From contig SMMW01000047.1 in the NCBI GenBank assembly GCA_004794655.1, forward strand, positions 930,001 through 994,000: a DNA stretch of 64,000 bases, in the 5' to 3' direction. Below, piece after piece: positions 26,191 to 38,165 of the stretch (its first letter is position 1; every line of letters starts with the position of its first letter). Both the position numbers and the translations under genes were made by a program. This DNA comes from Marisa cornuarietis. Taxonomy: Eukaryota > Mollusca > Gastropoda > Architaenioglossa > Ampullariidae. Under the pieces are notes generated by a model. It saw only the letters and a program-made list of their open reading frames with translations, had not been told where the DNA came from and did no database searches.

Positions 26191-27654
26191 AACAAAAACA
26201 ACAAGAGAAAGAAAACCAGAACAGTAGCAACAAGAGTAAGATAAACAAAGCATGACATTAATGGATGACAACTGAGATGAATACAAGTGGCGATAACTTT
26301 TCACACGCCTTCAAAATCTAGAAGTTATAAAAAAAATCAGGCGAAAATTTGAATAACATAAACCTAACAAATTTAGAACTTTTTTCTGCGTCAATGAAAG
26401 AACAAATTATAAAATGTAAGACTGAACGAACTAAATAAAGAACAAACGAAAGAACGAATAACAGAAAGAATAAACGCAAGAAAGAGTAGAGGGGAAAAAA
26501 GATGGGAAAGCTAAATATGTAGTATGTAATATTATCTGAACACAACTGGAGGCAGACAGAAAAAAGATATAGAGGAAACCTGTGATTGATAGACTTTGTT
26601 AGATATGTCTAAACGAACAAAACTATGGTGAGGGATGTAAGTGTGTAGACCTGTTTGTTAAACGGCATCTGAAAAACAAGCGGCGGTTTTCTTTCGTGCT
26701 GTACCTGTAAATCTCTAGCCACCTCAGAGTGAGAACTCACAGGTATCCAGCAACTATACGAACATAAGTTGGAGACTGACCCCTAATATGATATAGACTT
26801 ACAGTGTTTTACAAACAATGCAAGTGTCTGACTCCAGCCATGCCTCCACCATGCTAGCAGTTAAAGGCCTAATAGAGCCGAAAACTTTTTATTAATTTTT
26901 TATTATTGTTTATAATTTGTTACTGCGAGGTCAGTAAAAAATAAGTTTTCCCAAAATCTTACTGAATGTAACCCCTGGCTATTAGATACAAAGCCGCCAA
27001 CATCACCACGCAGAGAAAGAAATCACACCCTTGAAATCACAATCTCCACAGCCATGCCTCATTAACATATGGTCTCAGCTCTCCACTGGCTGTAGCCGTG
27101 ATAACATAGGTATGGACATTAATGCACCCTAAATGTTTTCTGTTCATGGGATGGTAAACTGGGGCGTGAAATTAACTAAAAATTGAAAAAATACTACCTT
27201 GAATTGAACTCCGCCTTGTCATTTAATGTTTTCACGAAAGAAACAAGGAAGAACAAAAAGGGATGGAAAGTGTTAATAGCGAACACTGCGGGAAGAATGT
27301 TAGCATGGCAGCTGTTTAGAGAGTTTTCTTCTGTTGCCTTATTACATACACGACTCCATGCACACCAACACACAATAATATTGAAATGTTTCCTCTCTCT
27401 CTCTCTCTCTCATTTATCTTCATCTTAGACAGGTGAGAGGTCAACCATGTTGAGTAGTCGATGTGTACATGTTTGTACCCAGCTGTACATTACAAGGGGA
27501 TGAGCACGTACACATCTTCGATGGGATTGTGTTTGTGAATTAATAAAGATTATTGTACTACATTACCTTCCTCGCCGACACACAAGAACTCATGTACACA
27601 GTCACTACATCGACTCATCCACTAGACAGTAACATATATGTATAAGCGAGCGCG

Positions 27655-27720
27655 CGCCCACACACACACACACACACATACATACACAAAGACACCCCCA
27701 CACACGCACATACACACGTG
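27655..27720. repeat. Interrupted (CA)n microsatellite
   Basis: CA array with ACATACATACAC and CCCC interruptions. A run of 10 C follows at about 27762-27771. Confidence 0.9.
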
Positions 27721-27897
27721 TGATATTTCCTTTTGTGTATCACTTGCTGTTGTGCTACCTCCCCCCCCCCTCACATCAACCGACAGCGCGCGAGGGAGAT
27801 TTCTTATCTGCACTGGCTCTTTAAAAATAATGGGTATTCTGATGTGAGCCATTGTTTGCCCCAGAAATGATTACCAAGTCCTTAACACTAGACGCAG

Positions 27898-27951
27898 AAC
27901 ACGACGACCTCGCTGACAGATGAGGAGTTCACGCCAGGTCAGTTTTCAGGA
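27898..27951 (+). repeat. Dispersed 54-bp repeat, copy 1
   Basis: The segment starts AACACGACGACCTCGC and ends GGTCAGTTTTCAGGA. It matches 29104-29157 with about five differences by eye. After it comes GATGACATCGTGAAG, whose second half (ACATCGTGAA) also occurs after copy 2 but about 30 bases further away, so this copy has a small deletion or copy 2 an insertion. Confidence 0.88.
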
Positions 27952-29042
27952 CCGGGATGACATCGTGAAGCTTTGACGAGGGCTTCCAGAACAGAAACAC
28001 TCTTGACTAACTAGTAAAATGTTAAGAGCATGTGGGTGATTTCTTTTACAGCACTGACAACGAAGAAAGAAAGAAAAAAGGAAGAAAGTAGGTCAGTATA
28101 CGGTGGTGTTATGCATCCTGCTGAAGGTGTGTCTGTCACTTGCGGATAACAGATGAGTGATTGAGTCGTTATGTGCAGGCGAAACACTACTGTCGTCTGC
28201 TAATTCCACTGTGTTACGGGTGTCATTTGACTCTTTTTGAAGAATAACGAATGCAATCGAGAATGGGGAAAGTCTGTGTGAGATAAACCTTGGAAAATAG
28301 AATCTTGGTGCCATGCAATTTTCTTTCTTCTCTCCTTCTCTTTCCTCCACAGTATGGAGCATTAGTAAAGTCTGGATAGAGATTCTTGTATCTGCGCCAC
28401 CTCTATTGTTCACTTGTTTTACCCCGACAGTATAAAACATTTTCTTAAAAGTCTGGATATCGTTTTTTTCTTTACGCCTCATCTCTGTTTCATTTTGTTT
28501 GTTTTCTGTTTTGGTTAGGTGTACAAGAATCAAAATCCCATTATGCACGTACTGAAAGTAGCGCGAAGATAAAGGATTGCCCGCCAGCTAATCAACAATT
28601 TGCTAAGAATGCAGACAAATGGAACATCCGCTCGAAAGACCAGACGGAAGGAAATCTCAAGTTTTGTTTTGATGCACGAGCATTAGTGCAGACAAACCTG
28701 ATCTGTCTTGTGATTTTGTGATTGAGATGCCTGTGTCAAAGTTTAAGGGCAAACATGCCAGCACAATATCGGTAAGAATTACTAGTAACTTGGCAGACTC
28801 CAGTCAGTCAAATGAGCATCTTAACAAACTTTGCCTCCTTAATTTGTGTGTGTATGGATGTGGAGCAGGTAGTGATTGGTAGTTTGTTGCTTTCTCTCTC
28901 CATCAAGATTTATGTATTTGTGTTAGCATCTCGTCAAAAAAAAATCTGATAAAATTTCTTTCAACGGTTCGTTGATCTTCTCTTACAAAGGGACAGCATG
29001 TTGAATATCTCATTTTGCCGTTTATGGCACAAAATTTTTTTT

Positions 29043-29069
29043 AAACACACACACACACACACACACAGA
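29043..29069. repeat. (CA)n microsatellite, short
   Basis: About 13 CA units, 35 bases before the second copy of the dispersed 54-bp repeat. Confidence 0.92.
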
Positions 29070-29103
29070 GAAGGGATGACATTTTTCTCAACACCCGACA
29101 AAG

Positions 29104-29157
29104 AACACGACGACCTCGCCGACAAACCAGGAGTTCACGCCGGGTCAGTTTTCAGGA
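29104..29157 (+). repeat. Dispersed 54-bp repeat, copy 2
   Basis: Direct-orientation relative of 27898-27951, 1.2 kb downstream. In one + strand frame it is open (KEHDDLADKPGVHAGSVFR within the ORF 28998-29240), while copy 1 is closed in that frame, so coding is not supported. The parent repeat family is unknown. Confidence 0.88.
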
Positions 29158-30344
29158 CACTGGGAGACCGTTTGGCGAACGGAAGGCTTGATAACATCGT
29201 GAAAAAAATATATATGATGATTTTCTTCTCGATTGACTAATTACACACGATCACGATGCTTGGTTGTTAAAATAAAAACATCATCTTACTGAACTTCGTA
29301 TTGCTGAAGTCGCAAGCAATCTGACGAATCTGATAAACATAATTGTTGTGGCTTCAGTGCAATGCTACTGGTATTCTCCTCTTGTCACTCTCGGTCCTAG
29401 GCAGAAAAATGAGGCAAACTGTCTATAGAGCTGTACACCCCCCCCCACCAACCTTTCTGTCTCCTCTCTCTGCTCCCCGTTCTCCCATCTCTCTTGTTTT
29501 CCTAGATTTCATTCTGGAAACAGACACCCGAGCAAATAGTTCCCACTCTCTCTTATCAGCAGTTCTTTTATTGAGCCCTCCTTCCTACCTCAAAAGAAAA
29601 CGAATGCAGCACACAAAGTTGTAGAAATAACCAATGCACGGCTGGCAGCCAAGAGCGGGACTTGTAATAAAGGAAAAGCGAAGAGAATGAGCTGTGTTCA
29701 GTACGTTTCCGAGACCTGACGGGATGTTTGAACAAAGTCCCTGTTCTGCAGACCAAACAGCCTCCTTGTCTCCCGACCCACGATATATTAGAAGAACAGG
29801 TTGCCAGAGATCCACTCAATAAGCCATACTGCCGATATTCGCGTGACCACGTGATGAGAGAACGCGAAGAAGGCTTGGTCACGTGGTTCTGGATACCAAT
29901 CAACGAAGTGCCGGCGAGAATCGTTGGTACACTGACCTTTGACATCAGTTGACACGTCCTAGGGGGCGCGCGGGCAGCAGGGTCAAGAAAACCATACGTC
30001 GCTTGCGGCCACCAGTGAGTATCTCTGTCTAGCGATATGACTGCCTGAAGATCTGAGGATTTGTGCAGATAAAAAAAAAATGCCACACTCGTTAATATTA
30101 TAGATCGTGAAAGGCCCCCAGGAGGCTATGAGGCACAAGCCGTTGGTCAGATCCAACACACGCGCGCTTAAATGTCTTTATTTAATTAAACCCTTTCGTC
30201 AGCCTGATCGTCGCAGTGAACTGCAATTACTAGTCCCCCCAACGACCACACAGACCGGTAATTTCTTGCTATCTCGGCGCTATCTTGGCTTTAGCTTGGG
30301 AGAATAATGGTCTAGTATTGTTGTGTTTGTGTTTGTAGTCTAGC

Positions 30345-30728
30345 TGACCTCTTGTCTGGCAAGACCTATCCTCCAAAGCAGACTCTGCTCCACCTGGAGA
30401 GAACGATTTGACTGATGACCTCCCGCTTCTCAACAGGCAGGAGCAGGTCACTTAATCTACGAATAGGTCAACTGCTGACTCTTGGCATGCCCGTACAATC
30501 TGGAGATGCCCCGCACCAACGAGTGCCCGTGTGGCATGGAGACACAAATCCCAGAGTACATTCAGCAGACATGCTTACAATTTGAAGACCAATGGCGGAT
30601 AATATGGCGGGATTTTGTGGAGCTAAGAAGAAAGCTTTTGGGAACAACAGTATTGTTGAGAGGGACCGAAGTCTTCGCTGGTGCTCCCGGCCCGACTATG
30701 ATTACGAGGCAAAACGGAGGGCAGAAGG
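30345..30728 (+). pseudogene. LINE ORF2 C-terminus remnant (RNase-H-side tail with CPCG motif)
   Basis: The + strand frame starting at 30482 reads ECPCGMETQIPEYIQQTC and then IIWRDFVELRRKLLGTT. This closely resembles the tail after the RNase H domain in Jockey/I/R1-like non-LTR retrotransposons, where CxCG...EHxLxxC and a W-x-ELRxKLWG stretch follow each other. The usual His is Tyr here. Upstream, in another frame, LPLLNRQEQVT (about 30416-30450) matches the linker that precedes this motif, so at least one frameshift separates the two. The 5' part of the element is missing. It is a dead copy. The clade is uncertain. Confidence 0.72.
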
Positions 30729-33700
30729 CCACTACTTGTCTAAACTTGTCTACTATTAATTTCTGGGTAAGTTTAGCTTCAATCAGCTTCCCTAAGTGCC
30801 ACTTAGAGGTGCATAGTATAAAAAGAAAATTACTGAAAGTACTCTCAATACTTTTTGTGGAGCTGTTAATAGATAATACATTGACTATAGTGAAGTCTTG
30901 GTCGTTTCACATTTCAACCACTTTATTGCTCTGACAGAGTACCCGCAAACATGTTTATTTAGCTCGTAAGAGCTTCTTTGTCCTTGAATTTATTTTAAGT
31001 GCTAGAAGGCATTTCAGTCATAGCAATAGTTGGGAGTGCTTATTTCTCCTCCATTCGGTCCCCTAAAGTCTCTCGTGAGACAGTGGCTGATAAACTCATC
31101 ATTGTGTCAAAACCTGTCGCCATCTTGCAGCGTGACCGCTCAAAATGTCCCTCAGTTCATTCTGTCCCGCAAAGTTAACTATAGGATGGTGGTTAATCGC
31201 ACCGTCTGGACAGCAAAGAGGTCTTTGATTGAATTCTCATCGGCTCCCCGAGCTTCCAGAAAGTACGATGGGCGCCATGTTCAATGAACGCCGGTAGGTC
31301 CGTGATAAACGTAGTTCACGCATTCTTCCTCTTCCCAGACCCTGAAGACAGCAACTGCACGAACTTAACAAGATTTCTTCGACCAGACAGAGGCACCACT
31401 CCCTTGGGCGCCTCTTGTATTTCCAAAATAGAAAAGCATGTTGGAAAGGGGTTCTTCAAAAGGTCCAGGTCCTGATTTGAAGAGTGCTTGGCGAGTCTCT
31501 CCAAACAGGCATGCGGTTCTTCGCCGGTAGGGGTCAAAGTTATTCGTCCAGCAGAGGGTCGCACGAAGATCCTCTTCGGCAAAATGTTTCCAGAGGCTTG
31601 TTCCCTACGCCATCTAACAAAGTTAAAATGCCATCAACGCTGGTACTTGTTTGGGAAGGAATGGGTCCTAACTGTCTAGATAACACAGGCGTACATTAAA
31701 GGCTTTCTGTACAAAGAGATCCTTAGTTTTACAAAATACGATAGCTGATTGACATAAGTAGCGCTAACTCAAATAAATGTGTCTTCATGTACCTTGTGTG
31801 TGTTCTTCTATCCTCAAACTTATCAAATTTCCAGGGTCATGGAAGGCTTTCCGAAAACCTTCTCGTGCACTGACTAGATGAAAATTGGGAGACGCACCTA
31901 CACCACTAAGCCCACACTTACCTGAAGGACTCAGTGTAATGTGACTGGTTAAGCAACATTCCTTGGCAAAGTGGTTTGGACCTTCGATTTTCCCCCCCCC
32001 CCCCGCACATGAAAGTATTCATAACCTTTAGAGGGTGACATGGCTTTCTGAGCCAGTTTATTTATGTGCAGAGAGCAACAAGATGCTCCCAGCCCTAAAT
32101 TATTACAACGACTAAGGGATAATGTCCCATAAAACACACGTAAAAACTGTCTGTGCGAATAAGATGTGCTTCTCATTTTTTTGTCAAGGAAGGAAGTTGC
32201 TGCAGCTTTGCAAACTTTGTCTTTGTTTGAGGCGATGAAAAGCGGATCCTTCTGCTTATGATAAGGCTAATACATATGTGGTATGAGGCACTATGTATAT
32301 TTTCCTACAGGAGGCAAATGGAACTGCCTCGCTTGGTGGATAAACTGATAAAAAGATTTTAAGGAAACAGCAGTTGGTGTGATAATATTTTTACCGCATA
32401 CACTCTGGATACGATTTCCGAGGCTTGAAACTGGAACAGTCTTAGACCGTAAAACAAGTATTCTGAAACAATCTTAGATGTGTAGTCGTGCAGAGAATGA
32501 CTGGAAAACAGTTTCTGAAATGTAGAAAGAAAAATTTTAAAGAATTTTAGACCCACAGAAGAAAGAAATCTGAACCATTATTACCACTTCCTACAGGAAT
32601 CCCAAGAAACCTTAACCGTTAAAAATCAGAGAATCACAAGAAATAAAAAGGCAAGGCAAATACACGAATTAAAAGCATAACAAAAAAAACTGAGACGTGT
32701 ACAGAAAAAAATATATATAATTATATACTAATGTAATAAGCAAGTACAAAAAAAATGTGAAGCACTACAACTCCTACAAAACAAAAGATTATTATGCAAT
32801 CCTTAATTACAGAATCTGACGTAAACTAAGTCTACACAAACCAATTAAAACACAATTAAAGGGACGTAATTAATCAATATTCTGTAACAATCTTAGACAT
32901 ATAAAGGTGCGAGGCGGAAATGACCTTTGTCCTACAGAAAGCAGGAATCCATGTCCTGCCGAAACCCCCCCCCCCGCCGTCGATACCCATCATGTCCCAG
33001 TAACCACCACCAGGGTCATCAGGACATCGTCGTCTGTGACCAACGTTCGCTAACGAGCCCGAGACCCCGACACTCGTCACCTTCCCAGCCTCGCGACATC
33101 GACCTCGCTGCATCGTCAACTATCGTCTGCAGCTCTTTATACTCGTCGCACTGTTGATCGCTTAGTGAGGCGCGAGCTGGGGGGATGGCATTTCCACGCA
33201 ATCTGGTCACGTGGTGTACCTGGGCGCTCGCACGTAACATCAAAGTAGACTGCTTATGACAAACTGCGCGGGACGATCGACCTTCTGATTGCACCACTTC
33301 TCTGACATACCAATGATTCCACGGAAATCCTCCCCAAACCCCTCATTACAGCAAAGCAGATGCCGAATCACTAGAAAAAGAGGCTAACAAGGCTAGCGGT
33401 TATTGTGCAGTAAAGAAGATCGAATATATTATGGCAGCTTATTTTAGTTTTCATCATATCACAAAAACAATAGTACTTGCCCCTTTGATTCTTTGCACAC
33501 AGGGCGTGCGTGCGTTACCCGTGTGTAGTTTGCTGTCTGTGCGACTGTAATTGAGCTGCGAAGAGGTTTTAATGAAAGTAAGGTTAGGGGGGGGGGGAGA
33601 GCTTCACCGGATGGCACGGGTACTGCAAAGGCTACAACCAGCGTACGACCTTTTGCTGCGCGACAATTGCGCTGTGCGGCATTTACTGTATGGCTCCCAG

Positions 33701-33890
33701 ATAAACCCTCGCTGAAACCTCCGCCATCAGCAGTTGGGCGCCTGCCTGCACCCGACACAAGCGCGGCGACCGCATCCCAAACACACGCACGGATGTAGAA
33801 GCGGGTAAATTTATGCTCTTCAAGTTATTTGGATAAGGGTATATAGCGGGGAGGGGTTTGTGGAAGGGGGATTAGAACGAATCGCTGTTA
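30729..33890. other. Gene-free stretch, no recognised feature
   Basis: Overlapping short ORFs on both strands around 31030-31700 are slightly denser than elsewhere and might be a decayed retrogene or element, but nothing in them is recognisable. C runs of 11-14 bases occur near 31991 and 32966, and a G run near 33587. The region 32600-32880 is A-rich and otherwise featureless. Confidence 0.5.
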
Positions 33891-33899
33891 CTCCCACAT

Positions 33900-34830
33900 T
33901 TTTTCCTATTGCAAGCGAGTCAGAAGCTCCCGTACCACACTTGGTCGCAGTACGCGAGGTTGTGAGATAAAACCTTTTGCAGAAAAGTGGGAGGGGGGGG
34001 GGAGGTTACAAGCCGCGAACGATTCTCGACAAAGTTTGATAGAGCACCCACTCCTCCTCCCCAACCACCGTCTCACCCCTCCGTCGCTCCAAGCGGATCG
34101 TTTCTGCCTGCTTCTCTCCCTTTTAGTGAAGTGCAGGGCTGTTCCCTTCCGCCTTCGGCCGCAGTTTTTCCTCCTCCACGCCCTCCGTCAGTCAGTCAGT
34201 CGTTCAGCAAGACCCAGTGGTTGGCGGCTGCGAGCGGCGTCAGAACGCGACACATCTCGCTATAGTGCGCCGAGAGCGGGAGTTCAAAAAAAAAAAAGAA
34301 GAAAAAACCGAGTGTGTTGGTTAGTTGAGTGAAAACTTTGGGACCTGCGGCTAAGGAGCAAAACTCTTCCTTTCGCTCTCTTTCTCTCTTACTCGTTCTT
34401 TCTCTCCGCTGCTTGTGCAACTTCTCGTTTCTGAGGACGAACGCTTCAGATGACAGACAAGCTAAAGCATCGTTAGTTGTTGGTTGTCGCTCAAGGATGT
34501 CGACGGCGTCGATGAAACAGTCGTCGTTGTCGTCCGTCACTACCACCACGACGACAACAACGGCGACGACTGACCTGGTCTTCCGTGACGTCGTCAGTGA
34601 CAGCTCCGCTCACATCCCCTTCACTCGGGGCTCGCCCGTGCCATGGATTTGAACCGCGGTGGATTGTGCTGTGCATCTGCTGTGATAACTCGACCAGCTT
34701 AGCCAACAACAACATTGACTGGCAGAAGAACTGCTCCGAAACTTTTGAGCTTTGTTTGTGTTGTAGTTGTGTTACAAGTGAGGATTAGTACGGTCTTGTC
34801 GGGATTCAAACCACGCTGTCAAACAGTGAG
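33900..34830 (+). promoter_or_regulatory. CpG-rich block: candidate promoter and 5' exon
   Basis: This block is clearly richer in C+G and CpG than its neighbours. Near 34187-34200 is CGTCAGTCAGTCAGTCG, several overlapping matches to the TCAGT initiator element known from invertebrate core promoters. Downstream sequence lacks simple repeats apart from a poly-A run at 34285-34308. A strong splice-donor match, AAACA|GTGAGTACC, has its GT at 34826-34827. Together these fit a promoter with a mostly untranslated first exon of a + strand gene whose coding exons lie further downstream. No downstream exon was identified, so this is inference. Confidence 0.35.
34497..34652 (+). CDS. Short Ser/Thr-rich ORF in the CpG-rich block (hypothetical)
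   Basis: A 51-codon ORF with A at -3 of its ATG. It begins MSTASMKQSSLSSV, has a run of eight Thr, and ends with a TGA at 34650. It has no domain, membrane segment or family I recognise. It lies within the candidate 5' exon, so it could be an upstream ORF, the start of a real protein if an internal donor is used, or chance. The Thr run comes from an ACN-rich stretch (ACTACCACCACGACGACAAC) and is not a pure microsatellite. A longer reading from 34329 (MKTLGPAAKEQN...) is in the same frame. Confidence 0.2.
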   Translation: MSTASMKQSSLSSVTTTTTTTTATTDLVFRDVVSDSSAHIPFTRGSPVPWI

Positions 34831-37800
34831 TACCAGCTACAGCTCTTTAATTAGTGACATTAAAAATCACCCTCCCCTGGTCCTGTCTGCCAGCTTTACT
34901 TTTTGTTTCTCTGTCTTTGCATAAACACTTGTAAATATGCTGCTTCCACTCAATAGACTTATTTTCTCGACATTTTTCTCGGTCTCTTGCTTTTTTGTGA
35001 CTGCACGTGCATGCTAGTGTAAGGCGCGCGAACACGCAACGAGGTGTCAGGGGCAGGCGGATCCTATTTACAGTAGATAATGAATCACCGGGCTCGTTGG
35101 AGAGAGATAAGAGGTGCAGCAGTAATTCACCTGTAAGTAAGAATAAAAATGATCGAAGGGCCAGCACTTACAGCTATTGAATGCCTGCAGGGCTGACCCT
35201 AAAAATTAAGTTCAAACTGTTAGGGTCCCGGGGCGGGGTGGAGTATTTGCGAAGAGCTTGTCTAGCAGACAACCAAGACTCGCACACTAGCTTCTAGCCG
35301 TCTGCTGTTCCCGGGTGTGTACAGTCGCCTTGGTGATATAGGTTCAATCATTAGCAGGAGATGTCGGTAATTTCGGCTTAAAAACAGGGGAAGTGGCATA
35401 TATATATATATATATAAATTACATGCATAAAGAAAGGGGGGAGTCGATAAGGGGAGTGGGGATTACTTTCAATATGTTTTACTTAAATACATGGATGGTG
35501 TGTGTGTGTGTGTGTGTGTCAAAATAACAGGCGATAAACATATACGAGAAGTCAACCCGTAAATAAATAAACATTTCGAGGCTTACACGTCATCGTGACA
35601 ATTCAACCATAACGCCGAGACTTCTGTGGGTAACCAAACAACCAGAATTTTTCTTGAGACATTCCACCGCTCTTCTTTCTCTCTCTTTTTCTTCATCCTA
35701 CCGACCTTGATTGATCCACACCTGTCTTGCGCACATTAGCATCGTTCACGTGGCATATGGACGGCAGGTAAGGGGGGCTACTTTGTTCCGCCTATGTGCA
35801 GTCTCTGGGTTTATTTACTCTGGGATTAACATTGAGTTTAGACTTGTCATTGTGCGATGTGCCTGACTAACTAGCTGAAAAGAGAGAGAGAGAGAGAGGG
35901 GGAGAATCTGGGGTCGTGAACAAGGAAGAGATATGGAGAACACTTGAGACAGAATGAATGCCCTGAACCCAACATGGGGACTGCTGCCGCCAAAGTATAT
36001 TTGTGTGAATAAGAACGAGCAACACTTAAGTGTGTTTCAAAAACAACTACAACATAATTACTTTTGATATCATAGGAATTTATTACAGAGAAAGCTGTAT
36101 CCGTACAAAGGAAAAGCAGAAGATATGTCATACAGTTACAGCCTGAGAATAAGTTGTTTTTTTATTACATTTTAGAAGAGCTGAAAAAAATTCCCCTGCC
36201 CTCCCTAAAAGCATACATTGCTCCACATACACGCTGCGTAAAAATTCTGCTGGTGTAGAGAACAAAACAAGCTGTTGGATGCCTCTGGGCGATGGTAACA
36301 CCGTCCGTTACAGTTGGAACAGACTGCATGCGGTGGCCTTTATTTTTTTTTTTGGGGGGGGGAGGGAAAGGGGTGTGAGGCTACAGTGAATTTATTTATC
36401 ACGCAACTGCTTTACACAAGTGTCGTATGGAAGGAAAACTAAAGAGCTTTCCCCTTAGGCAGAGCTTACACAACGGCTGGTGCATTTCCTTTTCCCGCCC
36501 TTAGCTCCTCCAGAAACAAAAAAATAATAGTAATAATCGCTGTTTGGGAATGAACTCTTTTTCGTGGCGGAGTGATGCGTGCTGGTGGTGAGGTGGGTCG
36601 TGACCACGTGGGAAAGATGGCTTGTGATGCGGGCTGCGCATACAAATGTCTTTTTTTCACGGCGTGGCAGTTATCCGCGGAAGGAAGGAGTTAAAATTCA
36701 GTGACTGGAACACGCCCCATGTGTTGATCTAAGCAGCACGTGTAAGTTATAATAACTTAATCTGCGCAGCGCATTTTTCTGTGGGGAGCGAGCTCAATGC
36801 ACACGAAAGGCAGTCAACCAGTCGTGAACATCATTACAACGGATGTCATGTCACCAGGAATTATTTGGGTATATTTTACGTGTAGATGATATTTTCTACT
36901 ATGTGAAGACTACCCTCTCATTACGTGACGGCGTGCTTTCACTACGTTGACGACCGGAACCATCTCGTGGTGCTAAATGTCTCAACGTAGGTTTTTATTA
37001 CGTGGAGGTTGTCCGCTCGATATATTTTGTCGGCTACCAAGCTAAGAAGACGATCTTTGTCACTCGACTTAAAAAGCTCCCCATTATTCTTCAGTCGAGG
37101 TGAAATCGTTTTTTTTTTCACGTACTTTTAGAAAGTCGACATTTCCTAACCTTCTAGACAAGTCGGTCTCATTGTTTTTTTTTTTTTTTTAATCCATGAC
37201 CTACGGAGGTGAACTCTACTTCTGGGAACAGGTCGTAAAAGAGGAGAAGAACATTTCTGACTCATTATACCAGGGTGACCCTTAAAAAAAAATTCCTGTA
37301 ATTTAACAATGGTTTACTCTACTGACTCTGCATACATAGTGTTCATCTCTTTCTATCTCAAACAGGCCGCGTATAATAATGTATTTATCCACTCTTTCCC
37401 CTCAAACTACGATTGTAAAATAGTGTGTCGTCTTTATTCTTCCTATTCTTCTCTTTTCCTCTTTGTTTTCTTATTTGCCACTGCCAGTATCATCGTTACG
37501 CTATCATTACGGCAACTCAGTAATAGTCTTACATCCCCCTGTGACGTCAGGGTGCAAACCGTTAACAATAACGACGGACAAGCTCCCCGGGGAGACAATT
37601 TCCTGTTCATACCTGTGTCATTTCCGATCTCATATGTTCTCTTGTCAGTGTGCATGCTCCGGCTGTCGTAGCTAAAGCCCTTTTCACTGCGTGGAAAGTC
37701 TTTTGTGTCGCTTCTTCCCACGCGGCCCTGTCCGTCGATTTGCTCCGAGTGGCAAAGTGGGTGTTCGAACAGCAGCCTGAGAGGCGACACAGTCACGTGC

Positions 37801-38109
37801 ATTGTTCAGAGAGAAAGTTGACGCTGATTTTTCTTTCTCTCTCTTTTTTTTTGTTTGAAGTATGGTCTGGTGCTAGCTTCACCTACGCTGACGGCAGAAA
37901 AATGTCGCCCTTTTAAGTACAACACCGGCCGCACCCCGCCCATGCCACTCGCGCATGCGCATGAAGACTGACAAACGCATTTTCACACTCACACCTCTTT
38001 GGCATGCCTCCTCCTTTCCTGTTTTGTTCTGTCCTTTGTGACTCCAGCTGGTCTCTGGTTTCTGACTCCAGCTCGCTTAGTGCCTGCTCTACTTTCTAAA
38101 AACTGAAAA

Positions 38110-38165
38110 CGCTTAATAATAATTATGATCATTACTTTTAAGAAGCAGCAGTTATAAAGCGCCTT
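38110..38165 (-). repeat. Possible short LINE/SINE 3' tail
   Basis: On the - strand GGCGCTTTATAACTGC is followed by AGTAATGATCATAATTATTA, the pattern of a GCGC-containing retroelement 3' end with an ATT-rich tail. It is too short for firm assignment. Confidence 0.25.

Larger units (their letters stand above)
23198..30344. other. Gene-free stretch with large microsatellites
   Basis: No recognised gene. The longest ORFs away from microsatellites are 172 codons (29568-30086, -) and 151 codons (28093-28548, -), neither with a family I know. The region holds GT, GAT, TCA/TCG, GAA/GAC and CA arrays and a duplicated 54-base segment (27898 and 29104). Confidence 0.55.

Noticed and set aside
31030..31700. 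Cluster of ORFs on both strands after the LINE fragment
   Set aside because: Considered as a retrogene or gag remnant, but no recognisable motif or consistent frame was found.
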